Origin: Sinelater perroti
Lineage: Eukaryota > Arthropoda > Insecta > Coleoptera > Elateridae
Assembly: GCA_036346155.1 (NCBI GenBank)
Contig: JARFIY010000299.1
Span: 5,790,001-5,854,000 of the forward strand
DNA: 64,000 bases
Direction of reading: 5' to 3'
The notes under the pieces are model-generated. The model was not told the DNA's origin. It searched no databases and saw only the letters and a list, made by a program, of their open reading frames with translations. Below are positions 1-11,599 of the stretch, piece after piece. Positions within the stretch are counted from its first letter, which is position 1; the number at the start of each line of letters is the position of its first letter. Both the position numbers and the translations under genes were made by a program.

Positions 1-789
1 AAATCAACTAATGTAACTGCTTTCAAATTTGATCATTGAAACTTTAGGTCCCTTAACATACATTCCTTCAAATGCCGTTCACTTGTGTAACAGAGGCTAC
101 TGATGACTCTCATGATCCCAGTACCATATAGCTTTAGCAGAGATTTAGTCTGTGCCAACTGTAAGCAAAACGACAACCTTCTATGCTAATTGCTATTGCA
201 AACCTTTACCTGACCATGCTTAGGTATATTTGGTCAAATATCGAACTTAAAACTGCCTATTATCTACACCAAAAATAAAAGAATTAGGTCTAAGCAAAAT
301 AAATCCATTTGACATCATATCAAAAACATGAATATAGCAAACCCCAAAACGGTCAGTTGACCAAACATGATAGCTCCGGTTGGTGTTCCGAAGCAAGACC
401 GTCTTTAACCTTATATAGATGGTATATTAGTGAAACGCTGCGGTTCTTGAAATATGGGATATATTAACCATTGCTACAAAGAGTCTATCAGTGATTCACC
501 ACCATGTTCTTTAATTTTCATTGAGACGAATTAAGTGAGGAAATGATTTTAGTTTATTAGAAATTTCTTGTCTTAGATCTTTTTTTTTCAAAAATATATG
601 TTAGTATGATTGTGGATTTAGGAGTAACATTATCCGAGTTGACACAATTTGTACAATGGAGTAAGCAACTTTGATAGGATTCCAATGTACCTTTTTTAGA
701 TGATATTGTTGTTTGTTTATATGTAAGCCATGTTTGTAAGTAATTTATTATGAAACTAAAAATAGTTGTGATAATGTTTTAGAGTGCAT
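1..789. other. AT-rich non-coding stretch, probably intron of the MIM-like gene
   Basis: I see no exon, RNA gene or recognisable transposon here. The sequence is AT-rich and broken by stops in every frame. Because the last exon of a plus-strand gene lies at 4,663, this stretch is most likely intronic. Confidence 0.4.
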
Positions 790-2900
790 CTCCTGATTTG
801 ACCACAAGATATTTTTCGAGGAGTGTTTTTAGTATATCGGATATTTATGGCAATAGTCTAGGTGCAGCCTCAATGTCTCCATTACGCTTCTATAATATCT
901 TATTTGCGGTTCACTTTTTAATCTTTAGACTGCTTGATATAGCTTTGTTTTCATCTATATTAAAACCTACATTTGATTGGCTTCTTTCTGTAACTTCTAC
1001 TGCATTCAAATGTTTGCAGAGTCTAAGATGGCATTTTAGCAGTCCAACAATTGCTGTTAGTCTATTGCGATTGTTCTATTGAAGATTTGCTGTTAGTTTC
1101 AATAAGCGCTCTTTAATTTTACTTGTCACCTCTGTTCTTAACTTATCGTAACATGGTTTTATTTGATGTATGTTTGTTGGTAATTCTTTTTTTTTGTAAT
1201 TAAAGATGCAATAGGAGGGTTCTGAATTGATAGATCTTCTTTCAGATCATTGCCTGGCTAACTCATTCTTCATTACCTTTTTGCTGCTGTTATCTCAACC
1301 AACGATATTTGCCCATATGACTATTAGGACTTCCATGCAATTTCATATTACCTTAGGCTTTAATAAAATTATACAAATGTTTTGAGTAGATGCCCATGTA
1401 TATGGGTTTCTGCTTAAAATACTTATTGTTAGCATATTGCAATTGTTTGCTTCCATTTGGGATGGTTATTGAATCTTTCCTCGCTTTAAATAAAAATATG
1501 TTATAGTAAAAGCAACATTTAAATGGATAAGTCGCTTTTCTACCTGTGCCTTCAAGGTTTTGGTATCCCAAACTGTAGACCCATAGGTTATCGCAGGTTT
1601 TACAATTCTTACATATAACCTTTGTTCTTTGATCAAAAATGACTCGTAAATACTTCGCCTCCTTAGAGAACGGAATCATCACTTCGTTTATCTCTGGTGG
1701 TTTTAATTATCTTAGGTCTCCTTTTTTTGAAAGTAATAGTAAAGCGTTTCTTTTAGCACCGTTTGTCTATTATATTTAGATTACACTGAGTCCGTCCATA
1801 ATGTGATTCCTACAAAGAGTTCTCTTATAATGGCAGTGAGGTTGTTATCGTAAATAAGCTAGTAAAAACCTTTGACAATTTGTTAAGGGGATTATTTACA
1901 TAAATTGTTCAGAGTAACCACGATAAAACGTAAATATGATTAATATTTTTCTTGGGTTTGATTTAACCCATTGGACATGCCTCTTCTTTTAAGTGCGCTT
2001 AGCAGAGACATAGTTTAGCCGTTGTTAAAAACCAGTTTTACATCCACGTACAGCATAACTGTTTTTTCTGTCTTATAGACTTGGATAGTAGATTTGTTGA
2101 TTGTTATGTCTGGTATGGATATTGACGTTTACTAAGGTCGCCTTAATTAGAGTGACATTTTACTAATTAGTTTAGATCAGTTTGCATGAGGTAAGGCCGG
2201 TTAGTTGTTCTATAAGAATTTGGTGTTTCAATGTATGATTGCATATCTTTAGATGACAGGTGCGCCTCATGCTAAGTAGGCCCTAAAAATATTAATTAAT
2301 CCCCCGTCCTAGGTCAACTATAGGAATTTTAGCATATGTTGGGGTCTCCATAACCTCTGGGGAAAATTTCTTTCATGTGTTCCTTTGAGTAAGTGTAATC
2401 TTATAAATATCAAAGTCCTGGTTGACTTTGGCTTTATTAAATAACCTTTTCACCTGGCCTCTGCTTTTCCAGGTGATTATTCCACCAGACTGTTTGTAAT
2501 CGTCTATTCCTTATATGAAACCATTGTTTTCGTATTATTATTTCAAGGTTCGTAATATCCGCAATTCAATAGCCTATTTCATCCAAGATCTTCGTGGGAG
2601 ACGTCAAATATCCTTCCCAGTTAGTTTTCTTTGGTTTCTAAAAGTTGTTATAAAAGGAACAAGAGTTTAGATCCAAACAAGAGACATATACTATTTTTTA
2701 ATATACTCACAAACTCGTCAAGATAAAGTTCTATTGAAACTTTTCTTCCTAGAACGAGTAATGAACGTAGCTTTGGAGCTTTTATGAGCTATTTTACCAA
2801 TGATGAACTCTCAAGAGACTCATTGCTGTTGTTAAATGTTTATGGTATTTTTCCATACTTCATATTTTCTTATTAAGTTTATTTTTTTTTACTTAGTTCT
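790..2900 (-). mobile_element. Decayed R1-like non-LTR retrotransposon with RNase H region
   Basis: Read on the minus strand across several frameshifts, the fragments come in the order expected of an APE-type non-LTR Pol protein. Near 2,480 there is a V-W-W-N-N-H-L-E-K motif, like the linker after the endonuclease. Near 1,650-1,710 there is L-K-P-P-E-I then P-F-S-K-E-A-K-Y-L, the thumb region where the usual motif is F-x-x-x-x-K-Y-L-G-V. Near 1,020-1,080 there is A-I-V-G-L-L-K-C-H-L-R-L-x-K-H-L, matching the G-L-L-T-G-H-x-x-L-x-x-H-L motif after RNase H. Only about 0.8 kb separates the linker from the thumb, so the reverse transcriptase core with the A-D-D residues appears deleted. Stops and frameshifts make it a fossil. 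The clade (R1, I or Loa-like) is inferred from the RNase H-type tail. The borders are estimates. Confidence 0.55.
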
Positions 2901-3780
2901 TGTAGTACCCCATAACTATGACAAACAAGACGCTTGTCTGGAAAGATAAACGTCTTGGTTTCACCTTCCGGTAATCAGAATTTCTGTAAGAAACTCACCG
3001 AAGTAGAGTTTTAGAATTAATGCACAGTTAATTCTATGTACAATACAAGCTTGTGGCTTTACTACAGATCTTTGATATAATACCATGTATGTATGGCTTT
3101 TATTGACCCAGGGTTTCTAAAGTAAGGCAATGTCTAAAACCTTCACAGCATACCTTCTACTCAAGACAAGATTCTTTGACATATTAAACATTTTTCTGTA
3201 GGACTTTGTCTCTTGAATTCTCCCATTTGATTGATTAGAGGGTATAGAGGTGGATGTACTGTTTCTATGATTTTTTCTTCTCCTAACTTAGTGGCTAGTC
3301 CTTTTCTTTAACTAGCATATTTTTTCTTTGTTTTGGAAGAAGCTGAATGTGGGCTTGGCATCTTCCCCTCCCCCTCACCCTAAACTTAATTTTTTACATA
3401 CTGAAGTACTGAGGAATATTTAATTTTATTTTTTTTAAAGACCTCATATTTTAAATGTTTGTGTGACGTGGTGATTTCTAATCCAGGCCGTACTGAGGCT
3501 TTTGCGCTCTGTGGTCCTTTTGTCTTATTTATAAAGTAATTTTTGTAGGATGCTCTTTTCAAGCTAAACATAATTAATTATTTAATTGAGAAGGCTCTTC
3601 AAAAGCCCAGACAGATTATCTCTTTGTCTGCATATTTGTTACGGCCAAAAGTGGACTGCATCGTAATTTTAAATTTAAACAAAGGAACTTCAAACAAAGC
3701 CAAAACTGAAACACTTAACCTTTTTGGAAGCGGCGCTATCCTACATAAATTGGTTATATTGGGGGATCCAGGAATAAGGG
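2900..3780. other. AT-rich intronic stretch, nothing recognised
   Basis: No exon or transposon was recognised. A 61-codon open frame on the minus strand around 3,386-3,571 has no family resemblance and no splice or start context. I treat it as chance. Confidence 0.35.
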
Positions 3781-4335
3781 TGTGGGTGAAAAGATAGGAT
3801 AAGTTATCCCAATCTTCACAGCGGAACCGATCGGCAGCGTCTTTTCTGGTGCAACAAGGTTCCTTTTTGATTCCTCGCCGGGTCAGATACAAAGGAAATC
3901 GGACCGAGTTTTCTCACCGGCAAAATTTCAACTCCCGAAATGCAATCGGGAAACAAAACGACCTCCGGGAAGAGTTTAATCTGGTCGGCAAAATATCGAA
4001 TTTCGCAATAAAATAGCCTTCAACAAAATGGCCACCGGAATGTGGAAACTCTTGCCGCCAAGCAAAACACGCCGGCGAACTCTCGGTCAAAACGCTCTCG
4101 GTGACGGAAAATTTAAAGCCGGTCGTCCGCTTTCTAAACCATCACAATTCAAAATTCAAATCGAAGCGAGCGAAAGATTGAGCCAGGCGCGAGAGCAGAG
4201 GCGAGAGCCTCACGGCCCAAACCGCGGCCTTATATTAGTCGCACCGCGCACGCGGGTAAATTGGCCGCCGGTATCGCAAATAAAAACTAAAGCGCGTATA
4301 CAGGAGGGAATCAAAACACGACCGGCTCTAATTTA
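3780..4335. promoter_or_regulatory. GC-rich island in the intron before the last MIM-like exon, candidate regulatory module
   Basis: Composition changes abruptly from AT-rich to GC/CpG-rich and back within about 550 bp. It ends about 330 bp before the last exon's acceptor. A 102-codon plus-strand frame (4,028-4,336) is open, but its translation is basic and low in hydrophobic order with no family motif, so I regard it as a by-product of GC content. It resembles the other GC islands in the window, which also lack coding signals. A regulatory role is inference from composition and position only. Confidence 0.35.
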
Positions 4336-4662
4336 AAATCCAAATAAATTAATTAGAGATTGGCGCGAACAATATTTATCTACTTCCAAAAGGCCGGTTG
4401 TTTCAATAGTAGAGCAGAACTTGGAGACTAAAGATCTTTCTTGGTTCTATCTTCAAGCTTTGTTTATTTGTTAAAAATGCCCTAATAGACGCCACAGTGA
4501 ACTCGTAATAGTCAGGTAACTTTAAAGTAACTAGTATTAAGTACTTCTGATTATTATACTTTTTTAAATGTAAACGGTTATGTACATTTAGTTTTAACTG
4601 CAGTAGATGTTTCTGAATGTTTTTAACTTGCTCGATTCACTTTTATTGTTCTTTTTATTTAG

Positions 4663-5030
4663 GCATGGGAGGCGTGGGCTCCAATTTCATAGCAGCTCTA
4701 AGCGCCAAGCTAAGCCCCCGCAGCTCGCGGCACCACTCTGAAGACGCAAACGCGGGCATGGGCAGCATAACAACACCTAGCAAGCTGGCGCAGCGAGGCC
4801 CCGGCCAAAACTTCCTCGACTCCCTAAACGCCAAGCTGGCCCAACAGCACGCCGCCAACAATATCCAGCAGCCCCAGCTGAAAGCGTTGAAAATTCGGCA
4901 GATCATCAACAGCAAGACCCAGCCCGACCCCAAGGTCTGCCATGAGTCGCTCATGGACCAGATCAAGAGGGGCGCCACGCTGAGGAGGGCGAAAGTGGTT
5001 AACGACAGGTCTGCCCCCAAAATTTACTGA
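4663..5030 (+). CDS. mim: Missing-in-metastasis (MTSS1/MIM) homologue, C-terminal coding exon (partial gene)
   Basis: MIM proteins bind membranes by an N-terminal I-BAR domain and actin monomers by a C-terminal WH2 motif, linking signalling to the cortical cytoskeleton. Only the last coding exon is here. A pyrimidine-rich tract and AG at 4,661-4,662 form the splice acceptor. The exon begins in phase with two bases of a split codon, and 121 codons follow from 4,665 before TGA at 5,028-5,030. The WH2 motif occupies about residues 94-120: S-L-M-D-Q-I-K-R-G, then L-R-R-A at the LKKT-like position, then the tail N-D-R-S-A-P-K. Vertebrate MIM ends similarly with N-D-R-S-A-P-R. Residues 7-16 and 49-58 are a short internal repeat, N-F-x-x-x-L-x-A-K-L. 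The I-BAR exons must lie left of the window. GC content is high compared with the flanks, as expected for an exon. The WH2 call is firm. The orthology to MIM rests on the tail and could be confused with another WH2 protein such as an IRSp53 relative. Confidence 0.8.
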
Positions 5031-6235
5031 GGTACGTGTTGAGCACGGCTGGTTGGCTAGGCGCTAGCCTGTAAAATGTTTTTGTTGCAATTCAGTTAAT
5101 CAGTTGGATGTTACAAATTTTGGTTATGTTTGTCGAATGCTGTTGGCTTAGTTTAGGGATTTGTTTTGGTTTATTGTTTGTATGAATTTCGAATGTACTT
5201 ATTTCCGATCGATTTTCCAAACTATACAGACGTCCATAAACGTAAATTACGACTGAATTATATTTTCATTACGTAGCTTGGAGGTAGCGTTGCATACGAA
5301 TAGCCAACTTTTGATAATGGGTGTGAACTATCGAGCCCACCTAGGTATATAGCAGAAGTTAACTGCGTTTTTGTAATATGTAGCAACTAAAATTACTTGT
5401 GTATGTGTAATTATGTATTTTATAAAGAACATCATAGCTAAGGCGTAGGAGGTATCATTTTTGTGAGTTGCTCTCCTCTATAAAATCTAACTGAATATTA
5501 AAACACTTCATTCTTTTTACTTTACTACTAATACCTTAATGTGACGTAATATTGAAATTCATTCCATCAAACTGCGGTAGCCTTGCATAAAAATGAAGGC
5601 ACAATTTGCTCCCTTGTGGTACAGTGAAGGTGCACCTTAGTAGAGGGTTTCAGTGTAGTAATATTAATACAAATACATTTTTTTTACATAATGCATTCCT
5701 TGAATTTTATTTTTAAGTTTTATGTGCAACTCAGGTAGTTTGTGGGACCATTTTATTTTAATTGAATTTGTCGAGTCGAGGAGACCTCTACTTGGTGAAA
5801 ATTTATTCTTCATTTTTATGGTTTCGGTATTTGACGGGTGTGCACCTAACTCTACCAGCATTTGAGACGTGCTGTACATTACTTGTATATATCACGACAC
5901 TTCGTCTTGCTAATAAGGACAATATGTAATACCTCAGTTCCACGACGCTAAATAATTTATTTCTATTTCTGACTGTTTCCAGCATAGATCGTACATCTGT
6001 ATGTATATAACCTTGCTTGTATTTATTGATTAAGGCTTAGTCAGAGTTAGATAGAGATGGAGTGCGGCGGCAATGTGTTCTGGTAGTTTGGTATCTAAGA
6101 TAAGATAAAGTACGTTGATGTAGTTTGTGTATTTTAAGCATTTTTTAAACAGTATTAATTCAAGTGTATGTATACAGAATCGGAAGCAAATGTAACATGG
6201 GGAGTCACTGGAAATAAATATTTACTTGAAACGCG
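5031..6235 (+). other. mim: 3' UTR of the MIM-like gene with polyadenylation signal
   Basis: After the stop codon the sequence turns AT-rich. AATAAA stands at 6,213-6,218, followed about 20 bases later by a GT-rich stretch (6,236-6,260), the usual arrangement for cleavage and polyadenylation. That predicts a 3' UTR of about 1.2 kb. Several T-G-T-A-rich words (for example near 5,999) could be Pumilio-type sites but are not diagnostic. Alternative earlier cleavage cannot be excluded. Confidence 0.5.
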
Positions 6236-6239
6236 CCTG

Positions 6240-7523
6240 TTGTCTTGTGTGCCTATCCTTGATCCCTAGTCCGTTATCACTTGAATAATGTGTAGACTTC
6301 AGCAAGTATAATGAAGGTAACAGTAAGACATGGGAAGCAAAAGTAGATTAGTAGATTAAAATATGTGACTTGCATAAGAGTTAAAATCCATTTTAAACAT
6401 TGAATACTTTTGTTCTACTTAAAATGTCGTTCATAAACAGTGGTTATAATTATTACTGCCAAATAAATTTTCAACTGTGTAATATTTATGGTTATGTTTT
6501 ACTTTCAACGGAAACTTTTGACTGTCATGATTATGTTCTATATTTGTAAAGTTCACTTAGTTTCAACCATTGCACCATGTACAACTACACTTTAAGATAT
6601 TATATATACTTTGAAACTATAAGTGATAAAAGTACATTTATGTTGATTTTGTTGACCTAGCATCTTGCTTAAAAAGCAAATTGTTCCCATAATTTGAAAG
6701 TCACCTTTGGACACAGTTCGGTTTTAAAGATAATTTGGGTCTGTGATTTGTCTTTTCAATTTAAAATTTGCTGAAGTTGGTGTAGGTGAGTATTTTGTTT
6801 ATTCCGGTAGGTAATTTTTGCTTCCATTTCATAGTCCAGTACCTTTGCACAAATAATCTGAGGTGTCATACTATAGAAAAATACCATTTTTTTTTGTATT
6901 CTCTTAATTACATCACTCTGTATAACTTATGAGCTGCTCAACAACACTAATTTTCTTGAATACTATAGAATATATGTCTAGGACATAGGATAGGCTGCAT
7001 CTATTATCTATTGCTAGACGCTATCTACTATCTGTATTGCTCTTTTCACCGGACAGTAATGTTGAATGAAATTATAGTGGCCTTGCGTTTATTTACTTTT
7101 TACCTGTCATGTACTGTTAGTAGATACCATTACAAAATACTTTAAATCGTCCTTTAGTAATAACAAAAAATTCAGTTGATTCAGATATTTTAGTATATGT
7201 AAAATGGTAAAACACTGCTTGCACTTCCTGTTGTCCATATTGGCTTCAATTTACACTACCATGAATTGCTGTATATCTTCCCTAAATTTTCCCAGAAAAC
7301 TATTGAAAAAAAATTAAGGAGATCAAATCACCAGAAAAAGTAATTTCTAAGTAATGAAAGAATTATCGATATTGACAGGCAGGTCATAACAGAAATTGAG
7401 AAATAAATATACAATAATCTGAAATAGAGAATAATAAGAAAATATCTGAATGTGTAAGATTGTGATTCAGAAAACTGAAAAAAGTTTTACAAATTTTAGA
7501 GCATAGCCTAGTACTTATTTCAG
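6240..7523. other. Intergenic AT-rich DNA, nothing recognised
   Basis: This is DNA between the 3' end of the MIM-like gene and a mariner insertion. I see no exon, RNA gene or recognisable repeat in it. Confidence 0.4.
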
Positions 7524-8412
7524 TACGAGGTGGACTCAAGTTGTAACACCTCCAATTTTTTTTCTCACAAACTAATCACACGAAAACTGTGAAACTTGTG
7601 TCACTTCTAGACGTAATCTCCCTGCAGCCGTACAAATTTTTCACAATGTCGACGCCATAATTCCATGGCCGCTGCGAACGCTTCTTTAGGAGTCTTCTTT
7701 GACCGCTGGAAAATCGCTGATGCAATAGCGGCACGACTAGTGAATTTGTGACCACGGACAGTGTCTTTCATCGTTGGAAACAGTCAAAAGTCGCTCGGAA
7801 CCAGGTTAGGTGAGTAGGGAGCATGAGAAATCACTTCAAAGTTGTTGTCAGCTTTTGTAACACCCACCTGGAGGACACTTTTCGCATTTTTAGGTCTTCA
7901 TGCAGGATTGTGTGCACAGATCCCACAGAAATGACTTTGGAGACTATGTGTTCCACACTCATTCGGCAACCCTCCAAAACAAGTTTCTTCACTCGCTTAA
8001 TCATGTCGTCAGACCGGCTGGTGTGAGCCCGAGAGTGTCTTTGGTTTGTTGTCACACGACGTTCTGTCTTCTTTGAACTGTCGCACCTACAAACGCACAT
8101 TAGACACATCCATAACACCATCACCACATGTCTCACTCAACTGGCGTTGAATTTCAATCGATATCACATCAGGCAAATAGAGAAAACGAATGATTTCACC
8201 CTGTTCTTGTAATGAAAATGTCGCCATTTTGAGTATCAAAAATAGTCCTCACTCTTGCCGCTGCCGCTAGAGTCCTGTGTGCCGTTCAGTGCTGCCATCT
8301 TTGTCACGCATTTACAAAGAGTGCGCGCGTCTTTTGAAACAAATCGCATGTTTCTATCTGTTCACAGTCCTGAAAAAAATTCGGAGGTGTGATAACTTAA
8401 ATGCACCTCGTA
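7524..8412 (-). mobile_element. Internally deleted mariner element with both terminal inverted repeats
   Basis: The left end reads TACGAGGTG-G-A-C-T-C-A-A-G-T-T from 7,524. The right end, read on the minus strand from 8,412, gives TACGAGGTG-C-A-T-T-T-A-A-G-T-T. The match continues for about 40 bp through ACACCTCC and a T-run. Both ends start at TA, the mariner target duplication. The transposase is on the minus strand: ATG at 8,227, a first helix region M-A-T-F-S-L-Q-E-Q-G, and a second helix-turn-helix ending H-E-D-L-K-M-R-K-V-S. After a gap comes the C-terminal H-A-P-Y-S-P-x-L-x-P-S-D-F-W-L-F at about 7,740-7,830. The central catalytic part with the first two aspartates is missing, giving 889 bp against about 1.3 kb for complete relatives. 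A stop replaces a tryptophan near 8,090. It is non-autonomous. Confidence 0.85.
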
Positions 8413-9480
8413 TTTTGTGTATTTTATGCAATTAAAAGTTTTATACTTTAATATAATTTTAACATGTATTTATATTTTCTTTCAGTGCACATTTATGACG
8501 ATTATTGCGTTTGCACCATCAACATCCACATTATACATTTGAAAGAAAAATGTGTGGTTAGAGAAATTATTTATTTTGATGTTACACCGATATATTTAAT
8601 AATTTCTCAACTTTGTATTTATGTGCATACACCATGGGTTTAAATATAATTATAAAGAACAATGTCCGCCATCTTTCCCAGGTTTGTCTTAGATGATTTC
8701 TAATTATTACTTATTTTATATTGTCTAGGACATCTGATATAAATCATTAAGTAAAAGTATGTTCTCATTGTTCTTGTCCTACTGAAGCAGTGGCCAAGTT
8801 GCTTTTTTAAGTTTGGCACTGATAGTTATACTAATTCATGTGCATAATCTGAGCATGTTTTGATTGAAAATGTTGGTAATATAAGGGTTTTAAAGTAAGA
8901 TCTTGTAAAGCCACCACTACAATATATTAAAATGAGCTGAACAAAATTGTGTTATATAGAAACAAAAAGATTATATAAAGAACTTTTTTAGAGAGTAATA
9001 TTTATTTACCCATGATAAAATTATTTGTGTCCTATACAAATGTATGTAATAATATTTTTACTGGCCTTAAAATAACCGACATTGTTTACATATACAATCA
9101 ACATTAAATAAATATTACAAATGAAAAACGTATGGAAAAATGGCAGGGTTTTCTTCCCAAGTAATAGTTCATCATTTTGGACAAATAATAGTAAGCAGAA
9201 TGTAACGCAAGACCAGAATAATTAAATGCCACAAAGATAAAGAGAATACTACTAAAAACAAAAGAAAGAAAAAGAGTTGGTATATGATAGAAGTGGCCAA
9301 AACTATTTCATAGGCCATACAAGACAGATGTGACCCAAAACAGAGGTCAAATATGAAGGCACTAATCTGTGAAGAGTAGTAAGAATGCAGAAAAATTACG
9401 GGTCCGAACAGTATTCTGATAAAAACAGTTAAAGCAATAGCTAAAAAAAGTGCAGGTGTTTCCACAACTCTTTTTTTTTA
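8413..9480. other. Intergenic AT-rich DNA, nothing recognised
   Basis: Only AT-rich sequence was seen. A 97-codon minus-strand frame at 9,172-9,465 looks very hydrophobic, but it mirrors a purine-rich plus strand, which produces F and L codons by chance. Confidence 0.35.
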
Positions 9481-11540
9481 CCTTGGCGCTCACTCTTATA
9501 AAGGACCCTAACTTTACTTACAAATTTCTTTTAATTTGTTCTCTCTAATGCTGTTCGAATTTCCATCTTTTGAAAATCTTTCAAGAACAGAGGTTTATCG
9601 CTATCGTGGTTTTTTCCTATTGTAACGTTTCTACTCTTTACGATGGTGAATAAAACGTGTAAATTTACTTAAAACTATTTATTTGTTGTACTTACAATTA
9701 AGAAAATTTATAACACTATTTCTCTACACGCGCTACATACAGCTAACGATGCATTATTTATGTAAACACAGCTCCCGTTTGCTCCGCTTAAAAACCTTAA
9801 TATGAGTCTGAATTCGGAATGCCACGGTTGTCCTGCCTAGCGACATTTATGCCTATTCATCGGTATTCCAGAACAAGCCGCCAACCATCGGGAGATGCCG
9901 TACTCGCACCTTCTGGAATGTTTGCGAACACGTGTATCGCTAGAAGTGTCGGGCGCCGACCGTAACGCGATGCAGATGTCGATCAGCCATGTTACGGGGG
10001 GGCGTTCGAGAATTCGTTACACTGTTTTCCCTCTCCTCGAATTTTCGGGTACACTTTCTTGGCGTCCTTTTGATGCATCCTCTTCATACGCCCTGTCCAT
10101 CACAAGTAGCCTACTTTATTTCCCTCGTAATGTCCCACTTTCTTAGATTGGTTCAAAAACCCGCAGTGCCTTTATTTCCCGTTTTTATAGAAGTTTCTCA
10201 TCCATTTTGGTTACATTCATCACAAGTTTCCGTTCAGTAAATTGACACTTTGGATTTTCTGCACAACTTGAAAAATCTCAGTAGTGAAGCGAAATCGATA
10301 TTGTTTTCCACAATCACTCACATTTTGAATTTCATGTTGGTGTCTTTCTGCTCTGTAACGATAAAGTTTAAGTACTTGAAGTCACCTAACCGCTCTTTCT
10401 AATTTCGTCATCCCACCTACTTATTCCATCTTACTACATTTTTTCTGTTTCCATTTTCAGTTTCTTATAAGGACCCGGTCCATAATTTTATTAAATTCAT
10501 ATAATTGGCATGCACCAGAAGACACAATATTCTGTTAATGGAATTTTCCAGATTGCTATTGATACCCGACAACTTTTTCCAGGCACAGAAGAATAAATTT
10601 GGGGTTACGTCTCTGTTTTAACTTTTCGTCCGGCCATACACTTTTGGGACACCTCGCCCTGCATCATAAGATTGCTAAGAAGATCTACTAATTTCTTGAC
10701 TACCAAACTGACATCTCATATAATTGATCCTTGCATATATCGTCTTAGGTCTATCTATAGTCAATAAAGAGTTGATCCATGTTAATGTTGAATGAATGTC
10801 AGCTTCTAACACTGAAAAAGAAATGTTCATCTGGTTGTCACAAATAACTTATTTTCCTTCTTGTAGATAGGAGTTACAATCGCAAGGTTCATTTCTCTGG
10901 CAGCTGTTCTTTTTCCCATATCCCCCTCATTACCTGGTAACTCCAGATTAAGTTCTTTTCCACAAAGATTGATAAGTTCTGCTAAGATGTCATCTAATAT
11001 TATTTTTCAGTATTTTAATTGCTTCCCTCTTATTCTTCTGTTAGAAGTTTTGGTCTGTGGTACTGTTTGCCCTTCTTGCAAAAGGCAGCTGCGAGTTAAA
11101 AGCCATCGTTCACTTTCCTGGATCTTGCTATATAGCCTTTCAATGTTATCTTCATCGAGCTATTCTTATCTCTTTATCTCCTTCAATGTTCTTTTTGTTC
11201 TCTGGTTTTATTGCTCGCTCTTCGCTTTGTTACTCGTTCTGCTTTTTTTTGTTATAACATCTTCATTCCCACTTTATGCTCCTCTCTACCATCTCAAGAT
11301 TTTTTACCATACCAATTTTCTTTCCTTTTATTAATTGTTATTTCTTCACAGAAAAAACGAACTTTTTTTGCCCCCCCCCCATCATTATGTCAAATTTCTC
11401 GGTCTTGTTCCTTCTAAGTTTAGAGATGTGTTGTCGGTATTGCGCTTTCACCAAGAAGTGATCCCTATTTCAGTCCGCTCTTCTCTGGTTCTAGTAATCG
11501 AGGCCATACGAGCTGCGTTTTTCTTCAGGAAGTGATCTAT
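9480..11540 (-). mobile_element. Highly decayed non-LTR retrotransposon (reverse transcriptase relic)
   Basis: Minus-strand fragments resemble insect non-LTR Pol. Near 10,950-10,830 there is A-E-L-I-N-L-C-G-K-E-L-N-L-E-L-P, then A-I-V-T-P-I-Y-K-K-E-N-K. This is the order of the A-E-x-x-K and P-I-x-K-K-G-D segments at the start of the reverse transcriptase. Further on, about 10,090-10,030, a segment W-T-G-R-M-K-R-M-x-Q-K resembles the W-x-G-H-V-x-R-M motif near the end of many such proteins. The element is interrupted by the solo LTR at 9,621-10,021. Stops are frequent and the clade is not resolved. The right border is a guess. Confidence 0.4.
9621..10021 (-). mobile_element. Solo LTR of a Ty3/gypsy-like retrotransposon
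   Basis: A 401 bp segment begins TGTAACG and ends CGTTACA, a perfect 7 bp terminal inverted repeat of TG...CA type. The flanking tetranucleotides are CTAT on the left and CTGT on the right, a 4 bp target duplication with one change. On the minus strand the segment runs from a GC-rich start to an AT-rich end carrying AATAAA about 50 bp before its end. This is normal for an LTR read in the sense direction. No gag or pol lies next to it, so recombination between two LTRs probably removed the interior. It sits inside a decayed non-LTR element and is therefore the younger insertion. Confidence 0.6.
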
Positions 11541-11599
11541 TTGGTTTCAGTAACACTGTTTGGTGAATGGTCTTAGGTATTCCGGTTAGTTCTGATCAA

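Noticed and set aside
4028..4336. A 102-codon open frame in the GC island before the MIM-like exon
   Set aside because: It lacks a family motif or good splice context and fits chance openness in GC-rich DNA.
4655..5020. A 121-codon minus-strand frame opposite the MIM-like exon
   Set aside because: It is the antisense shadow of a clearly coding exon.
9172..9465. A hydrophobic 97-codon minus-strand frame that looks like a membrane protein
   Set aside because: The opposite strand is lysine/asparagine-rich and purine-rich, which generates F/L-rich antisense frames. There is no family resemblance.
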